64,000 bases of DNA, from positions 4,829,501-4,893,500 of the forward strand of contig CANUEZ040000062.1 of NCBI GenBank assembly GCA_948099385.1, given 5' to 3'. This DNA comes from Fasciola hepatica. Lineage: Eukaryota; Platyhelminthes; Trematoda; Plagiorchiida; Fasciolidae. Positions 33,420 through 44,500 of this stretch are shown piece after piece. The position numbers and the translations under genes are program-made. The notes beneath the pieces are model-generated. The model did not search any database. It was not told the DNA's origin and saw only the letters and a list, made by a program, of their open reading frames with translations. How positions within the stretch are numbered: the first letter of the stretch is position 1; every line of letters starts with the position of its first letter.

Positions 33420-35830
33420 GAGGTAAATTTATCTATGGGCCCATCACAACCAGTGGAACAGAGGAAAAGAGCCTTCCAGTACGTTGACAACCATGTAGAT
33501 GGGAATGCGAAACCAGCATACTGTCAAAGTGCGACTAAGAGGGTCTAGTTGGACAAGAACAAATGTTATAAGGCAGATACGACAGGCAAAGTTTTGAAAG
33601 CCTTCTTCAGTAAAGACCTACCTTCAGCCGGCTTCTCGAACTTGGACAGGGAGCCCACCATATACTAAAAATTCGTCCAGCGGTCCTGTGCTTATGTTAC
33701 TCGGAAACCGGGGACGACAATCAAGGTCTGCTATGCTCAATGCAGTACCTCAAGTATGGGGGGAGGGAGGCAGCAGGCGGGCAAACTGAGCCCCCACCCA
33801 AAGCGGGATATGTGCCTGAAATACAGAAAGAACTATTCGGGCGGCCACATGAGGTGACTTCGACTCTGCTCGATGGGCTGTCAGGCGGAACGGACACCAG
33901 TCAAGTCGGCGATGATACACTTTCAGCCCTCTGCGTTTCATGGAGAGCTGAGGGAAAGCTTACTGGCGGACGAATTACGTGGCCGATCTAAGCTTATTTG
34001 CAAAGCCCGAGAAAGTGGTAGAGCGTCTGCCGTATGCTCTACAGTGCGGATCAGCCACGACTGCAGAGAGGATAGTCCAAAAATGAAGGGAGAACCCGAG
34101 TTCGGGGAACAGGCGGAATTCGTGCCGTTCATGGCCAGAATAAGCGGCAGCCGCTTTGGGCAATAAGCGGAGCAGAGGTGAAGGACACCCGGACCTAACC
34201 AGGCCTTTTATACGAGAGTCCAAAAACCCGAACAGAATAGCATCGCTGACCTAGCCACACAATGTAACGATATTCGAAACTGAGCATTGTGTTGCACGCA
34301 TCTAACGGAATAACTTAGCGATATGTCCCAAGTTCCCTGAGATGGAAACAGTGGCGAGGACATATGAGGCGCCGAAACAAGGTTTGTGCTTTACACTCCC
34401 TAAAGGAACTTTAGCGCATGGATGTAATGCTGAAGCCAGTAGCTACATCAAAGGCCGCTTAGTCTGTCACCATCGGATGCTGCACGTGGTAGAGTCGTGT
34501 GTCAAGTCACCACGGCCTCGATCCGGTAGGAGTTTCTGAAAGCCAACTAAGAGCTAAGGTGACCAAGTACCTCTGGATCTGATTCCAATTAAACTGAGGG
34601 CCACAGATCAGGTTATGGATGGTTGCGCTCTGTTGGAAGAAGGACCCAGCACAAGCTTTATTAGAGCGGATGCGGCACACCAGTTGGGCCTAGAAAAGCG
34701 AAGTAGCCAAGCTCCAATCAAAACTGTTCGGTAAACCACAGTAACTACCTCAATCGCTATATCCCTCTCAGTTTTGGCGGAAATGAAAGAGTCCGTAGGC
34801 TTGGAACGAGCAGTGGTAACTAGAGAATTGCCTGCATCCAGGCCAACCAGCAATGGGTCTGACAGAACAAAGTGGCCGTCAAGCCTAGCCAATTTTCCAG
34901 TTGAACAGAACTACTGAGTAACAGTAGAGCTGGTCGGATTTGATGCAACAAAAGCCCACTTGATTCTGGAAAGGAGACTTGGCAACCGAAGGCACCTGCA
35001 AGCCGCTACTCAGTTTACCAACTCAGTCCTGTTAGCTGCAGTTCAGAAACCATTTCTGAGACAACAAAACCATTGATAGGGGCGTTTGACACGAAGTTCG
35101 TAGACCTACAATCTATATATAAGGGTCTGTTTTTATGGAAGGATCAGACACAGTTCTTAGACAGTCACTTTGTGGTACCTCTACCATGAGGCAAGGTGCG
35201 CAAGCTGTACCAGACGAATATGCACTCGCTTTTGCGGAGATGCGGAAAGTAGGACGGTGGCTATCTTGTGACGAACAGTTGCGCTTTGTGCACGCGTGGT
35301 CGATTAACCAGTCTACGGAGAAGGGATTCATTGCAACCTTCCCGAGGCAGTGCCTGGGGTTTAAGTACCAACCGCGGGGGTGCTTGCAGCTTCACGTGGC
35401 TTACAATCCAAGAAACCTTGATGGACCACAAGTAGTGTTGGACCGCGTGACGAAGAACAGTAGGCTATCGTTTATCGGTATGCTATATCAGGTTCCCGAC
35501 ACGACTGCCGAGCTGGTGGGAGAAATATTGCGACCTCAAGGGATTCGAATTGCTGTGGAAACTGATGTGAGTTGAAATTTCATGAAAGTGAGGGCGCCTG
35601 AAAATAACAGGGGGCACCTCGGTTTCTGGGATGGCCAAAATATGGTGTTACCAAAGAAACCCTTGGGCACCAACTAACAAAGCATCCGACTGAAGCAAGT
35701 TCATTATATTTTGTCCTAATTTTGTACAGCAGCAGACAGTCCCCCGGTGGCAAGGGGGCTACGAGAGATGTGATCTGGATGCGGTAAGCTCCACCAGTTT
35801 TCTTCCGAATTTTGTCCACATACTAAAATT
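33420..35830 (+). pseudogene. BEL/Pao gag-pol remnant (gag, zinc knuckle, protease, RT start)
   Basis: Broken across frames, but in the right order for BEL/Pao. The gag segment GYVPEIQKELFGRPHEVTST is at 33810. A zinc-knuckle remnant (CPKFPEMETVARTYEAPKQG, ending HHRMLHVVES) is at 34330. A retropepsin remnant CALLEEGPSTSFIRADAA is at 34620, where D[ST]G is replaced, then VELVGFDATKAH at 34930. The best preserved part, 35135-35575, runs into the RT lead-in: LHVAYNPRNLDGPQVVLDRV, GMLYQVPDTTAELVGEILRP and RIAVETDVS, the Asp block of RT motif A. After a stop, FMKVRAPENNRGHLGF continues it. Nothing recognisable follows 35830. It belongs to a lineage distinct from the element at 41 kb. Confidence 0.75.
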
Positions 35831-36394
35831 TCAGCCCAGTATTCTCGACTGTTGTTGACTCAAAAATTTGGCATTGGCCTTGGAGACCTGGGTGCTTTTA
35901 TTGAACCCATATCATATTCACTCAAATTTTTCCTCAGAGTCTGGTTCAATATATTCTCCTACCTTCCTTACTCGAGCCAAACTGACCTCAAACGTACTAT
36001 CTACTCCTGTCTTCAAGCGGGTCTTGGGATCACCGCGAAATAAATTATTACTAGTATTATCCGTACATCACCCCTCCCAGCTACGGAAAGACCAGCGGTA
36101 GAAGAAATTCGGATCACGGTGAGGTTGACATGCTCGAAAATACAAGGATTAAGATCACTGTTGAAATCGGTCGGTGGTCTTGTACTCTGAGCTGATCTAG
36201 AATATCAAGGCTAGCTGTTCAACCTCGGCTTTTTCCTGGCCTTCCTCTCTGGAGTGTTGCCTTAGTTTACATAAGTCAAAATAATAGCAAAACCAGCAAC
36301 GAGTAGCCCGTTCGCAGGAATCTCAAACTCGAAACAAGATTAATTCATAGATTCTAAGGTGCTAAATTAGAAATCACAAAAAGTACGAGTATAT
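35831..36394. other. Unassigned sequence
   Basis: No gene or element end recognised between the BEL/Pao remnant and the tRNA-like fold. Confidence 0.4.
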
Positions 36395-36463
36395 ATGGAC
36401 TTAAGTTATGCGGCCAAATGGACTCAACAGTGAAACCCAGGGGTTCAAATCCCCTGGTCCAAG
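36395..36463 (+). other. tRNA-like fold (pseudo-tRNA or tRNA-derived repeat head)
   Basis: A canonical T arm is visible: stem AGGGG (36439-36443), loop TTCAAAT, stem CCCCT (36451-36455). It is followed by GGTCCAA, which can pair with ATGGACT at 36395-36401 in six of seven positions (one G-U). Only about 37 bases separate the acceptor 5' strand from the T arm, and I cannot draw proper D and anticodon arms. It is therefore not a functional nuclear tRNA as it stands. It may be a decayed tRNA, the head of a tRNA-derived SINE, or chance. Confidence 0.35.
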
Positions 36464-38140
36464 TACGACGATGGGAAGCAATTTGAGGCCAAATTCAAGT
36501 GTTTCACACGGACAAACAAACTCGAAAAAGTGCTGTGTACGGCAGAGCTTGGCAAAGGATTGTCAAATGTAGTCACGTTCACAAAGCACGTGGAGCCTCT
36601 GGAAGGATTTCCAACATATGTCCTCTACAGTCGGTACGACTGAATTGGTTACTGTTTTGTGCCACTAGGTAGCTTCGTGAAAACTCATTCTTATTCATCT
36701 TTTTCATGGTGGTAATATTTGTAGTTCCGTCTCATCAACGAACCAGATTTTGCTTGCTTTTGAAGCTTCGGCACCAGTGCAGCCCGCTTTACCATGCCAA
36801 CACTGACTGCCCCCACTTGTCGAATAAATTCTCAACGTCTGTACATACTTGGAAATCTTGTGACTTGCTTCAGTAAAGAGCGAGTGGAAAGTGTTCGGAT
36901 GTCCAAGAACTCCTTTATAGCTCACCAAGACGTGGAACCCCTACTACTCACCCCTTAATTTATTCACTTAACTCGTTCTTGAGTCCTCGTACTATGAAAG
37001 CTACCTGTGTGTTACCCTAGTGCTCAGCTCCGTTCAATTACCTCAAGCTGAACGGCCCTGTAAGGTCTTGTATACCTCAAAGAGAACTTTCTTCAGTGCT
37101 TCCGTTCGCTAATTCTTCCTACTACTAATGGACCACTCGTCCACCGCGTTGAAACTCCACACTTCGCCATCACAATCGCCGGGGCAGTGTTACCAAAAAC
37201 TCATGAGGAAGGAGGATTATATTGGTGGGAATAGCACGGTCAGAGTACGGAGGAAATGCGCTCTCGTGGCATGCGCGGGCAGCGATCAACTGGCCGCCGA
37301 GTTTAGCCACAGGAGTTCAAATAAGAAACATTGTGTTGAACAAATGCACGAAGTTAAGAGTCGCCACAGTATTCTCTAAGACCCGTGTAGAGAAGGCGAC
37401 TGGGAGTTATGGCGGCTAGAGCGTGTTTGAGGGCTACCGTAAAGAGGGCCCAAGAACAACACTCAAAAGGAGGCCTCGCTAAGCCGTCAAGGTCCAACTA
37501 AAAATAAAGCGTTAAAAGTGTAAACATGGATTACTCTTTCTTCGAAAGAGTTAAGCCGGCCTCAAACAGTGTCGATGGCGGAGACGTTGGTGCGACGAGG
37601 ATCCAAACTAAAAATCATTTCTCGAAGTGTGATGGGAACATCCATCGTAACACCGCGCATACTCAGTTGTAGATCTCCCGCGCACCCGATGTGGCCCCGC
37701 AGAGGCCGTGGATCCGACCACCCCCGGACTGTCTGGATTAGAACGAATGTGGGATTTTGAGGTTCACATGAATCCTCACAGCAGACAGCCAGTAGTTATT
37801 GTTGAGAAAGGTCCAGGAGGTCAAGGCCGTTAGGTCGCAGGTATTCGAAACCGCTGTAAAACTATTCATCGGTGAGAAGCTTTGGCCCGGCAGAGAACAG
37901 AGAACTCTGGAATCAAATAAAATTCATCCTTCTATTAGCAGCAAACTTGGAGCCCAGAACACAAAATATCCGACTAGTGAATTCTACCGAGTAGATGACG
38001 GGACAAAATACTGCCTAGCCTGATATTGTAAAAACTGCATCAAACTGTTTGCGACCGCCTCCTCTCTGATCCAAATCATTATAAGCCTCGGACTCATCGC
38101 TTTCGGTGAGCAACACCGCCCGTTTATTTACGGTTTTGGT
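36464..38140. other. Unassigned sequence
   Basis: No family recognised. The longest frames (for example 37128-37379 and 37799-38023, plus) have no domain signature. Confidence 0.4.
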
Positions 38141-38149
38141 CGGTAGGCC

Positions 38150-38400
38150 TTCAAATGGGGGCCACTTTATTCTCCATCGGAATTAAGCTCGGGTAGGGGC
38201 AAAACTCAACCGTGACAGCCTGCCTTCTAGTGATGGATTCTGTGCCATTCCATGCCATCAGCTTCAAAGCGTCGCCGATGACGTTAGGCGTCTCGGACCC
38301 CAGAGCCTCGGTTATCAACGGGTCACTTCGCTGAACCAAACACAGGTGTTGTTTAGGCCCGCTCTAATGAGCGCCGTGTTGGATCCGTTGTCAAGTTAGA
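38150..38400 (-). pseudogene. LTR-retrotransposon protease remnant (probably BEL/Pao)
   Basis: On the minus strand, 38395-38354 encodes LDNGSNTALIRAGL, a retropepsin-type active-site block (D-[NST]-G-[SA]-x-T with a following hydrophobic run). The frame then shifts, and 38339-38151 gives a 62-codon stretch that could be the rest of the protease domain. There is no flap or second motif that I can point to. This fragment lies on the strand opposite to the BEL/Pao remnant at 33-36 kb, so it is a separate insertion. Evidence is one motif, so confidence is moderate. Confidence 0.45.
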
Positions 38401-40900
38401 TATTCAAAGAACATTTTTTTCGGGCCCAGAATTTGCGGGAAATAATCCAAGGCATTCACCTCTGTGTCGCTTCCAGTTTACTCCGCAGTGATTCTTGCTC
38501 GCTGAGTTGGGTCGTGCCCAGCTACTTGGCATGACCATATGAGGTAGCTGATGATGCAGTCCATCGCTGCTTCTGACGACGCTAACATCCTGGTTTACAT
38601 TCTTCCGCCCTGTGACTCCTCCTCAGACAGAGAAAACACAGTCCTGATGTTTGAGCCTCTTCCAATTGTTTGAGCATTTCCAACGATATACATCTCAAGA
38701 AAATTAACATGGAATAGTCTCCTCTCCACTTTACACTGTCTCGCGCGTACTTCTTCCCCGTAGGCTGTGTTCATGACCCAACTAGACATTGTTCGGAGCT
38801 GGCCTCCGTTGCAAAGGGTTTGGTTTTTCTTGGTGATGGCTTTCCTTCTATCCGCCAGTTATCCAGGACTACTGGCTCAAAACCAAACCATGGTTCGGTG
38901 CACTTTTTCTCCGGTGAGAGTGCGATTTTATTGATTTGTAAGCCCCGCGGACGAGAAAACTTCTGACGGCGGGTCTCATTCGCCTTTAATCGGGCATTAC
39001 TGATCGATGGACTTACGCTATTAAGGCCGATGAGAAAGCCACTACTCTTTTTTGCATGCCACTCGGGCCTAAGGAACCCAGAATTCTGCAGGTTGCAAGA
39101 AACTATGCTCTCTTACTAGCAGTCCAGATAAGCCCTTGATTCCGGAAGTCGTACCCATGAGGTCCATGAAGCACAAGGTAGCGGTTTGAGCTGCAGCGCT
39201 TTTGGATACCCTATGTTGCCATACACTTCCTTATCAAAATGTCCAAACAGCATATTTCACTGAGGAATATTTGTCATCAGAGCATTCCAGCAGTCGACGA
39301 TATCGAGACGTTTTGCTCACTCTATCAGTCTTTTTTGTTCTCCCACATGGCCGCAGCATTGCACTATCATCAACTTTCGAAGATTCATGCCCTCCCCATG
39401 TATTCACACCCGACAGACATCTGTATCGCAGCTTTTTGATCTTCCGCCATCACATGATCAACCTCTTACAAAGAATGTCAACAGATAGTATTTAACCTGT
39501 CAACTACTTTACCGCCCAAATTAGAAAACGCATTTATCGATTGTTTGGGGCTTTTTCATATCCGGTATCCTATCTTGGTAAAACTTCTCAGACGACTGTG
39601 ATCCTCGCAACTCTCTGGTCGTCGTGTTTAGCCTTTAGCTAACGATAACCATTAAGTAAATACTTGCTTGTCAATTAAATACTTATCCCCTTTGTAGACA
39701 GTATATCTGCTAACATCATGGCTACGTATCACAAACTGATCTGTCTCCCAGTTCCCATTTCCATTTCGGTGCATCACATTCCACCTTCCTGAAAATAAAC
39801 AATCAGCTCAACCATTGTATGTGTACTTCCGGCCACCTCTTTCGCCATCACCCAGGCAATCTCCCTACAAATGAGTCATTCACCGGGTACTTAACCGACT
39901 CAGCCGATATTCGGCCGACAAATGTCACAAGGCTATTCTTCGAAGAATTTTTCTTGTTCTTTGTCCGCCAATTCATTCTTTCCTCACCTGCTTTCTAATC
40001 CCAAGCCGTTCCATACTCCTGGGAGCACTATGGCTGGTTCATATCCCCTTTGGAAGCTTCTTTTTCCTCAAGCCGAACAAACTTTCGGTCAATTCTATTC
40101 GATTCTGTAGTTGTGCTGTCCATTTTATGGCAATAGTTGTGTAAGAGTCAACTACTTCCAACCAGCTCCACCGTGACTCGGCCGGCTTGGCCACCCAACC
40201 TTGCGTTCAAATTTGCCGGGGACCATTATGAAGAGTAACTTAACTACTTTCTCCTATACTATATCGAGTGCACATAACTGAATCAACCTCTTGGAATTTG
40301 AACTCTGCTTCCAGTCGCGCCGTCTGATCTTGCGTTGCAGCATGCCTCGGGGTTATCCAAAATAAACCATTATCATTATTCTTATCATTATCCTTAGCAC
40401 TATCAGCAGCTTACGAATTACTGAAGCAACATTGTCTAGAAAGCTCATCCACTTCGAGTATGATCAGACGCGTCGGGGGCACATCACTTAGTAGAAAAGA
40501 GCAGGACCGCACCCAGCTTCTCTAGTGGATTCAGAAAGTGTTGATGCAGGTAAGGTCAGGTTAGGTCAGGCCACAGAACTTGCGGTTTGAGTCAGTTAAC
40601 GTCCAGCTTCTTGCACTGCGAGCCCAAGAAGTTCCCGCCATGTTGCGACTTCCAGGGATCCAATACAATCTAGTATTTGTAGTAGCTGAGGGAAGGGAAA
40701 GGAAGCAGGCTCGCCCTCGGGAGCGGCAACCTCACACTAAAATAGGTTCGGAGTCTCACCTCACTACTGTCCCCAAGTGAGACATACCCCGAGTCCCCGA
40801 ATAATATAGAGGCGTAACGATGGAATGATGATGAGTAGGGTGACATGAAGGCTGTGATGAAGACAGGTGCAGTTGTGAATCACCAGGATGGTGAGATGCA
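38401..40900. other. About 2.5 kb with no recognised gene
   Basis: I see no domain or RNA. A short direct repeat of AGGTCAGGTT-like units occurs at 40549-40575. The 3' UTR of the minus-strand LINE that ends near 40.9 kb may extend into this region. Confidence 0.4.
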
Positions 40901-40929
40901 GTATAAGATGGTTAGTCGGGAGGGGAGAA

Positions 40930-41179
40930 AGGACGGATAATAAGAACAAAAAGAAAAGCTTCCTAGGATGGTTAGTAACAGTCTGGGCATACCTCTGCCC
41001 AACACGCATCCAGTTAGTGCCTAAAGGCGACGACGGAGTTTGCCTTCACTAGGTGTGGAGGCAACTCATTCCACTTTTTTATGACAGGGTGGGAAACGAG
41101 GCATCCCCTTACGCTTTTTCTCGCCCTAGGTTTGTCTAATTTATGCTCGTGTCCCCCGAGCGCAACACTGTGACAACGG
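40930..41179 (-). pseudogene. 3' end of the LINE interrupted by BEL/Pao elements
   Basis: Read on minus from 41179, the sequence encodes GHEHKLDKPRARKSVRGC, then VIKKWNELPPHLVKANSVV. This is the C-terminal pattern of CR1/RTE-like LINE proteins (RG...KL.K.RARKD.R...F..R....WN.LP..VV.A.S...F). The upstream part of this protein is found beyond the BEL/Pao element, at 47869-48250. The five bases AACGG next to the element are duplicated on the other side. Joining the frame across one copy of AACGG keeps the reading frame. Confidence 0.75.
41175..41179. repeat. Target-site duplication AACGG (left)
   Basis: Identical to 47869-47873 immediately after the 3' LTR. The length of five fits the BEL/Pao superfamily. 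Confidence 0.85.
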
Positions 41180-41557
41180 TGTAACAGCCGGTCGTGGAAA
41201 ATCCCCCTTTTTTCCCTCGCGATTCAGTGTTTTTCCCAACATCACTCATTTCCATACACTATTGACTTGTCTTTACGAACTGGTTGTTTTTCTGGACCAA
41301 TTGTTGTTTGTTCGCGCCCAGAGCGCTACTTTGGCACATCCTTGTTCAGGACCTGCGTGACGCACGTGCTGTCTGCTCACACGCTGCTATTCGGTTTCTC
41401 GTTGTTGAGTCCTTGTGATCGTATTATTGAGGTTTGTATATTGTTTATGTCATTGTTTATTTTAATAATCTAGTATCGTAGAATATCACGGATAATCATC
41501 TTCTGATTTCGGGATCCGTTGCGAATTTGGCTACGCATTGCTCAAACGTTCGTAAAA
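41180..41557 (+). repeat. 5' LTR of the full-length BEL/Pao element
   Basis: Starts TGTAACAGCC. Colinear with 47491-47868 at a constant offset of 6311. The LTR should hold the promoter and polyadenylation signals, but I see no strong TATA box or AATAAA at a decisive position. The downstream end shows AAAA where the 3' copy has AACA. Confidence 0.92.
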
Positions 41558-41599
41558 TTACTCAATAGATCTATTTGGAACGAGGAAAAATCACGCAAA

Positions 41600-44500
41600 A
41601 TGCCAAGAAAAGGATCAAAAGCAGTCGAATCCGGACAGGAAGTAATACGGCAAGTCTCTGGGGAGGTTTTGGGTACATATGATTCTTTAGTTAATGCTAG
41701 ATCGCCTGGTCCTGTCAGTGCTAGCTCATGTGTTATTGAAAACAATATTGATCGTAAGGATGTCGATTTATATAAGCTGAGAATACTAGAACTGGAGCAA
41801 CAGTTACTTTCGGCTAGACTACAGGCGCAGGAAGCAGAGAGGTGTACACAGAAACAGCGAGAGTATAGGACCAGTGATTTCGACACTTCCGATAGGTTAG
41901 GGTGCAATAAGGTAGGGAACCCCATGCCGGTCGCCGACTACAAACCACCATCGATCGATCTGCCTAGAGTGGAGTTAACAGTATTCGACGGGCGAGCTGA
42001 GCAATACTGCTAGTTTGTCAAACAGTTCGAGACGTTCGTTGAAAACAAGGTAACCGACCCTGGGCAAAGGCTTCTTTACCTTACTCACTACTGCCGAGGC
42101 CGAGCGCTAGAAGCTATCGACGGGTGCACCATGCTCGATCCAGAACAAGGCTACACAAGGGCAAGAAAGATTCTGAGGGACTTGTTTGGCCAACCTTTCA
42201 AAGTAGCCCGTAACATAATAGAGGGCGTGATGGCAGAGGCAAAGAGAGCCAAGGGCGACGTCTACACCATGGCCGACCTGGTGATCAAGATGCAGAACTG
42301 CTCAATAGCCCTCGACCATTTAGGTTACAGGGCTGACCTAGACGCCATGCACACTTTGGAAGGCATAGTCCGTCACCTCTCTCCCGAACTACAGGGTCGG
42401 TGGGCGGAAGAAGCTGAACGGATAAGCCGAAGCGACAGAGAAGCCAACTTCGAAGACCTGACTGAATACTTAGACAGGCAAACGAAGATAGCTGATAGCA
42501 GATTCGGCCGACTCATCCGGGACAGCAACCGAGCAAACAAGCCCGGTACTAGCCAAGTCCAAACCCCTGTACGGGAACATCCAAAGTACCAGCCTTGGAC
42601 CAACACACACGTCATTTCACGAGATGCTACGGCGAAACCAAATTGCAGATCCTGTGGTACTAGCCATGGCCTACCAGAATGCCCCAAGTTCGGCAACGCC
42701 ACAATAGACGAACGGTGGGGAATGGCGAGGATGGCAGGAGCATGTTTCATCTGTCTCAACACCACGCACCGGGCAGCAGCCTGTAGAACAAGGAATCGAT
42801 GTGGTTACGAGGGCTGCACGGGCAGACACCATCGGCTGCTGCATCAGGCGAGAGTAACCATATCCGAGGCGATTGCCAAGCCCAGCGTGATTTGTTCAAC
42901 TTCACAATCTGCCAGTAAACCGGTACGTTTAGGCGTAGTGGCCGTGGGAGTAGTGACTCCGACTGGGATAGTCAAGGCGTTGGCTTTCGTTGATAGTGGA
43001 TCCGACACCACTTTAGTGAAAGAGCGGTTTGCCGACAAACACCAACTGGCTAAAGGTGCGACGTCGTTAGCAGTGAGCACGGTGGGCGGAACACAGGTAA
43101 TGACTGCCGGTAGATTAAGGCTGCAACTCATCTCTCTAGACACTAACGAGGAAATTGAACCAACGGAGGCATTCACGTTAGCGGATCTCCCCATGCGAGC
43201 ACCAAGGTCGGTGAACGCAATCTTGACTCGATGGCCCCACCTGCAGGATGTAACCGTTGTAGACTGGGAAGACGATGAAGTGGATCTCCTCATCGGCTGC
43301 GACGTGCCAGAGGCGCATTGGGTGCTTGACCAAAGAGTGGGCAACCGCCAGGCACCTTATGCCGTACGCACGGCTCTGGGATGGATGTTATACGGTCCAG
43401 TAGGGGTACGCGGTTCCGTGAATTACTTATCCGCCGAAACGGACCGCATAGAGTATCATCTGCAACGGCTGTATGAAAAGGAGTTTCATGACATTGGAGA
43501 CGAAAGACCGACGTTGTCTCAAGAGGATCACTTCGCTCTACAAACGGTGCGGCTAGGCTCTAGAGGCCTCAAAAAACAGTTCGAGGTTCCTCTCCCATGG
43601 CGCACACCGGTCGACCCGTGGACTGACAACAGAAATTATGTTCTCCAACGATTACTACGACTAAAAGAACGCTTCATTCGAGACCAGAATCTGTGGGAAC
43701 GATACGCGGATTTGATGAAGCGAAACGAGGCCCTCGGTTACGTTGAAAAGGTGCCTGTTAACACCGACAGCAAAAGGGGTATCTGGTATCTGCCTCACCA
43801 TCCGGTTATCAACCCCAAGAAACCCAATAAACTGCGCGTGGTTTTCGACTGTGCGGCCAAGTTTCAGGGCAAGTCGTTAAACGATCGCCTACTACAGGGG
43901 CCTCACTGGACCACACCACTGATCGATGTTTTGTGCCGTTTCAGAGTGGGTAAAGTGGCTTTGTCTGCTGACATTAGGGAAATGTTCCATCAGGTGAAGA
44001 TTCCGGTAGGGGAACGAGATGCTTTGCGTTTCCTGTGGTGGGAAGGGAGCGACCGGGACAACGCAGTGGTGAATTATAGGATGACCGCCCACCCCTTCGG
44101 AGCCATATCGTCACCATTTTGTGCCAACTACGCCCTCCGAGAATCAGCGAACAAACATGGCGATCTAGTACATCGGACGGTGGTAGAAAGCGTCAGCAGG
44201 AACTTCTACGTCGACGACTACCTTGGGTCATTCGATGATGTGGAATCAGCTCTAGAGCAGTTCAGGGGTCTGACGAGATTGCTGGAAGAGGGCGGCTTCC
44301 ACCTAACTAAATGGATGTCGAACGCTTCAGAAGTACTGAAGGTCATCCCGTATCACGAAAAGGCCGGAAGGGTAAGAGATTTGGACGGCTCTCCACTTCC
44401 TATCGAGCGCACTTTAGGGATATAATGGGACGCGGAAACGGACGATTTTGTTTTCGAACTGAACGTTCCCGAGCTGCCAATAACCCGTCGTGGCATACTA

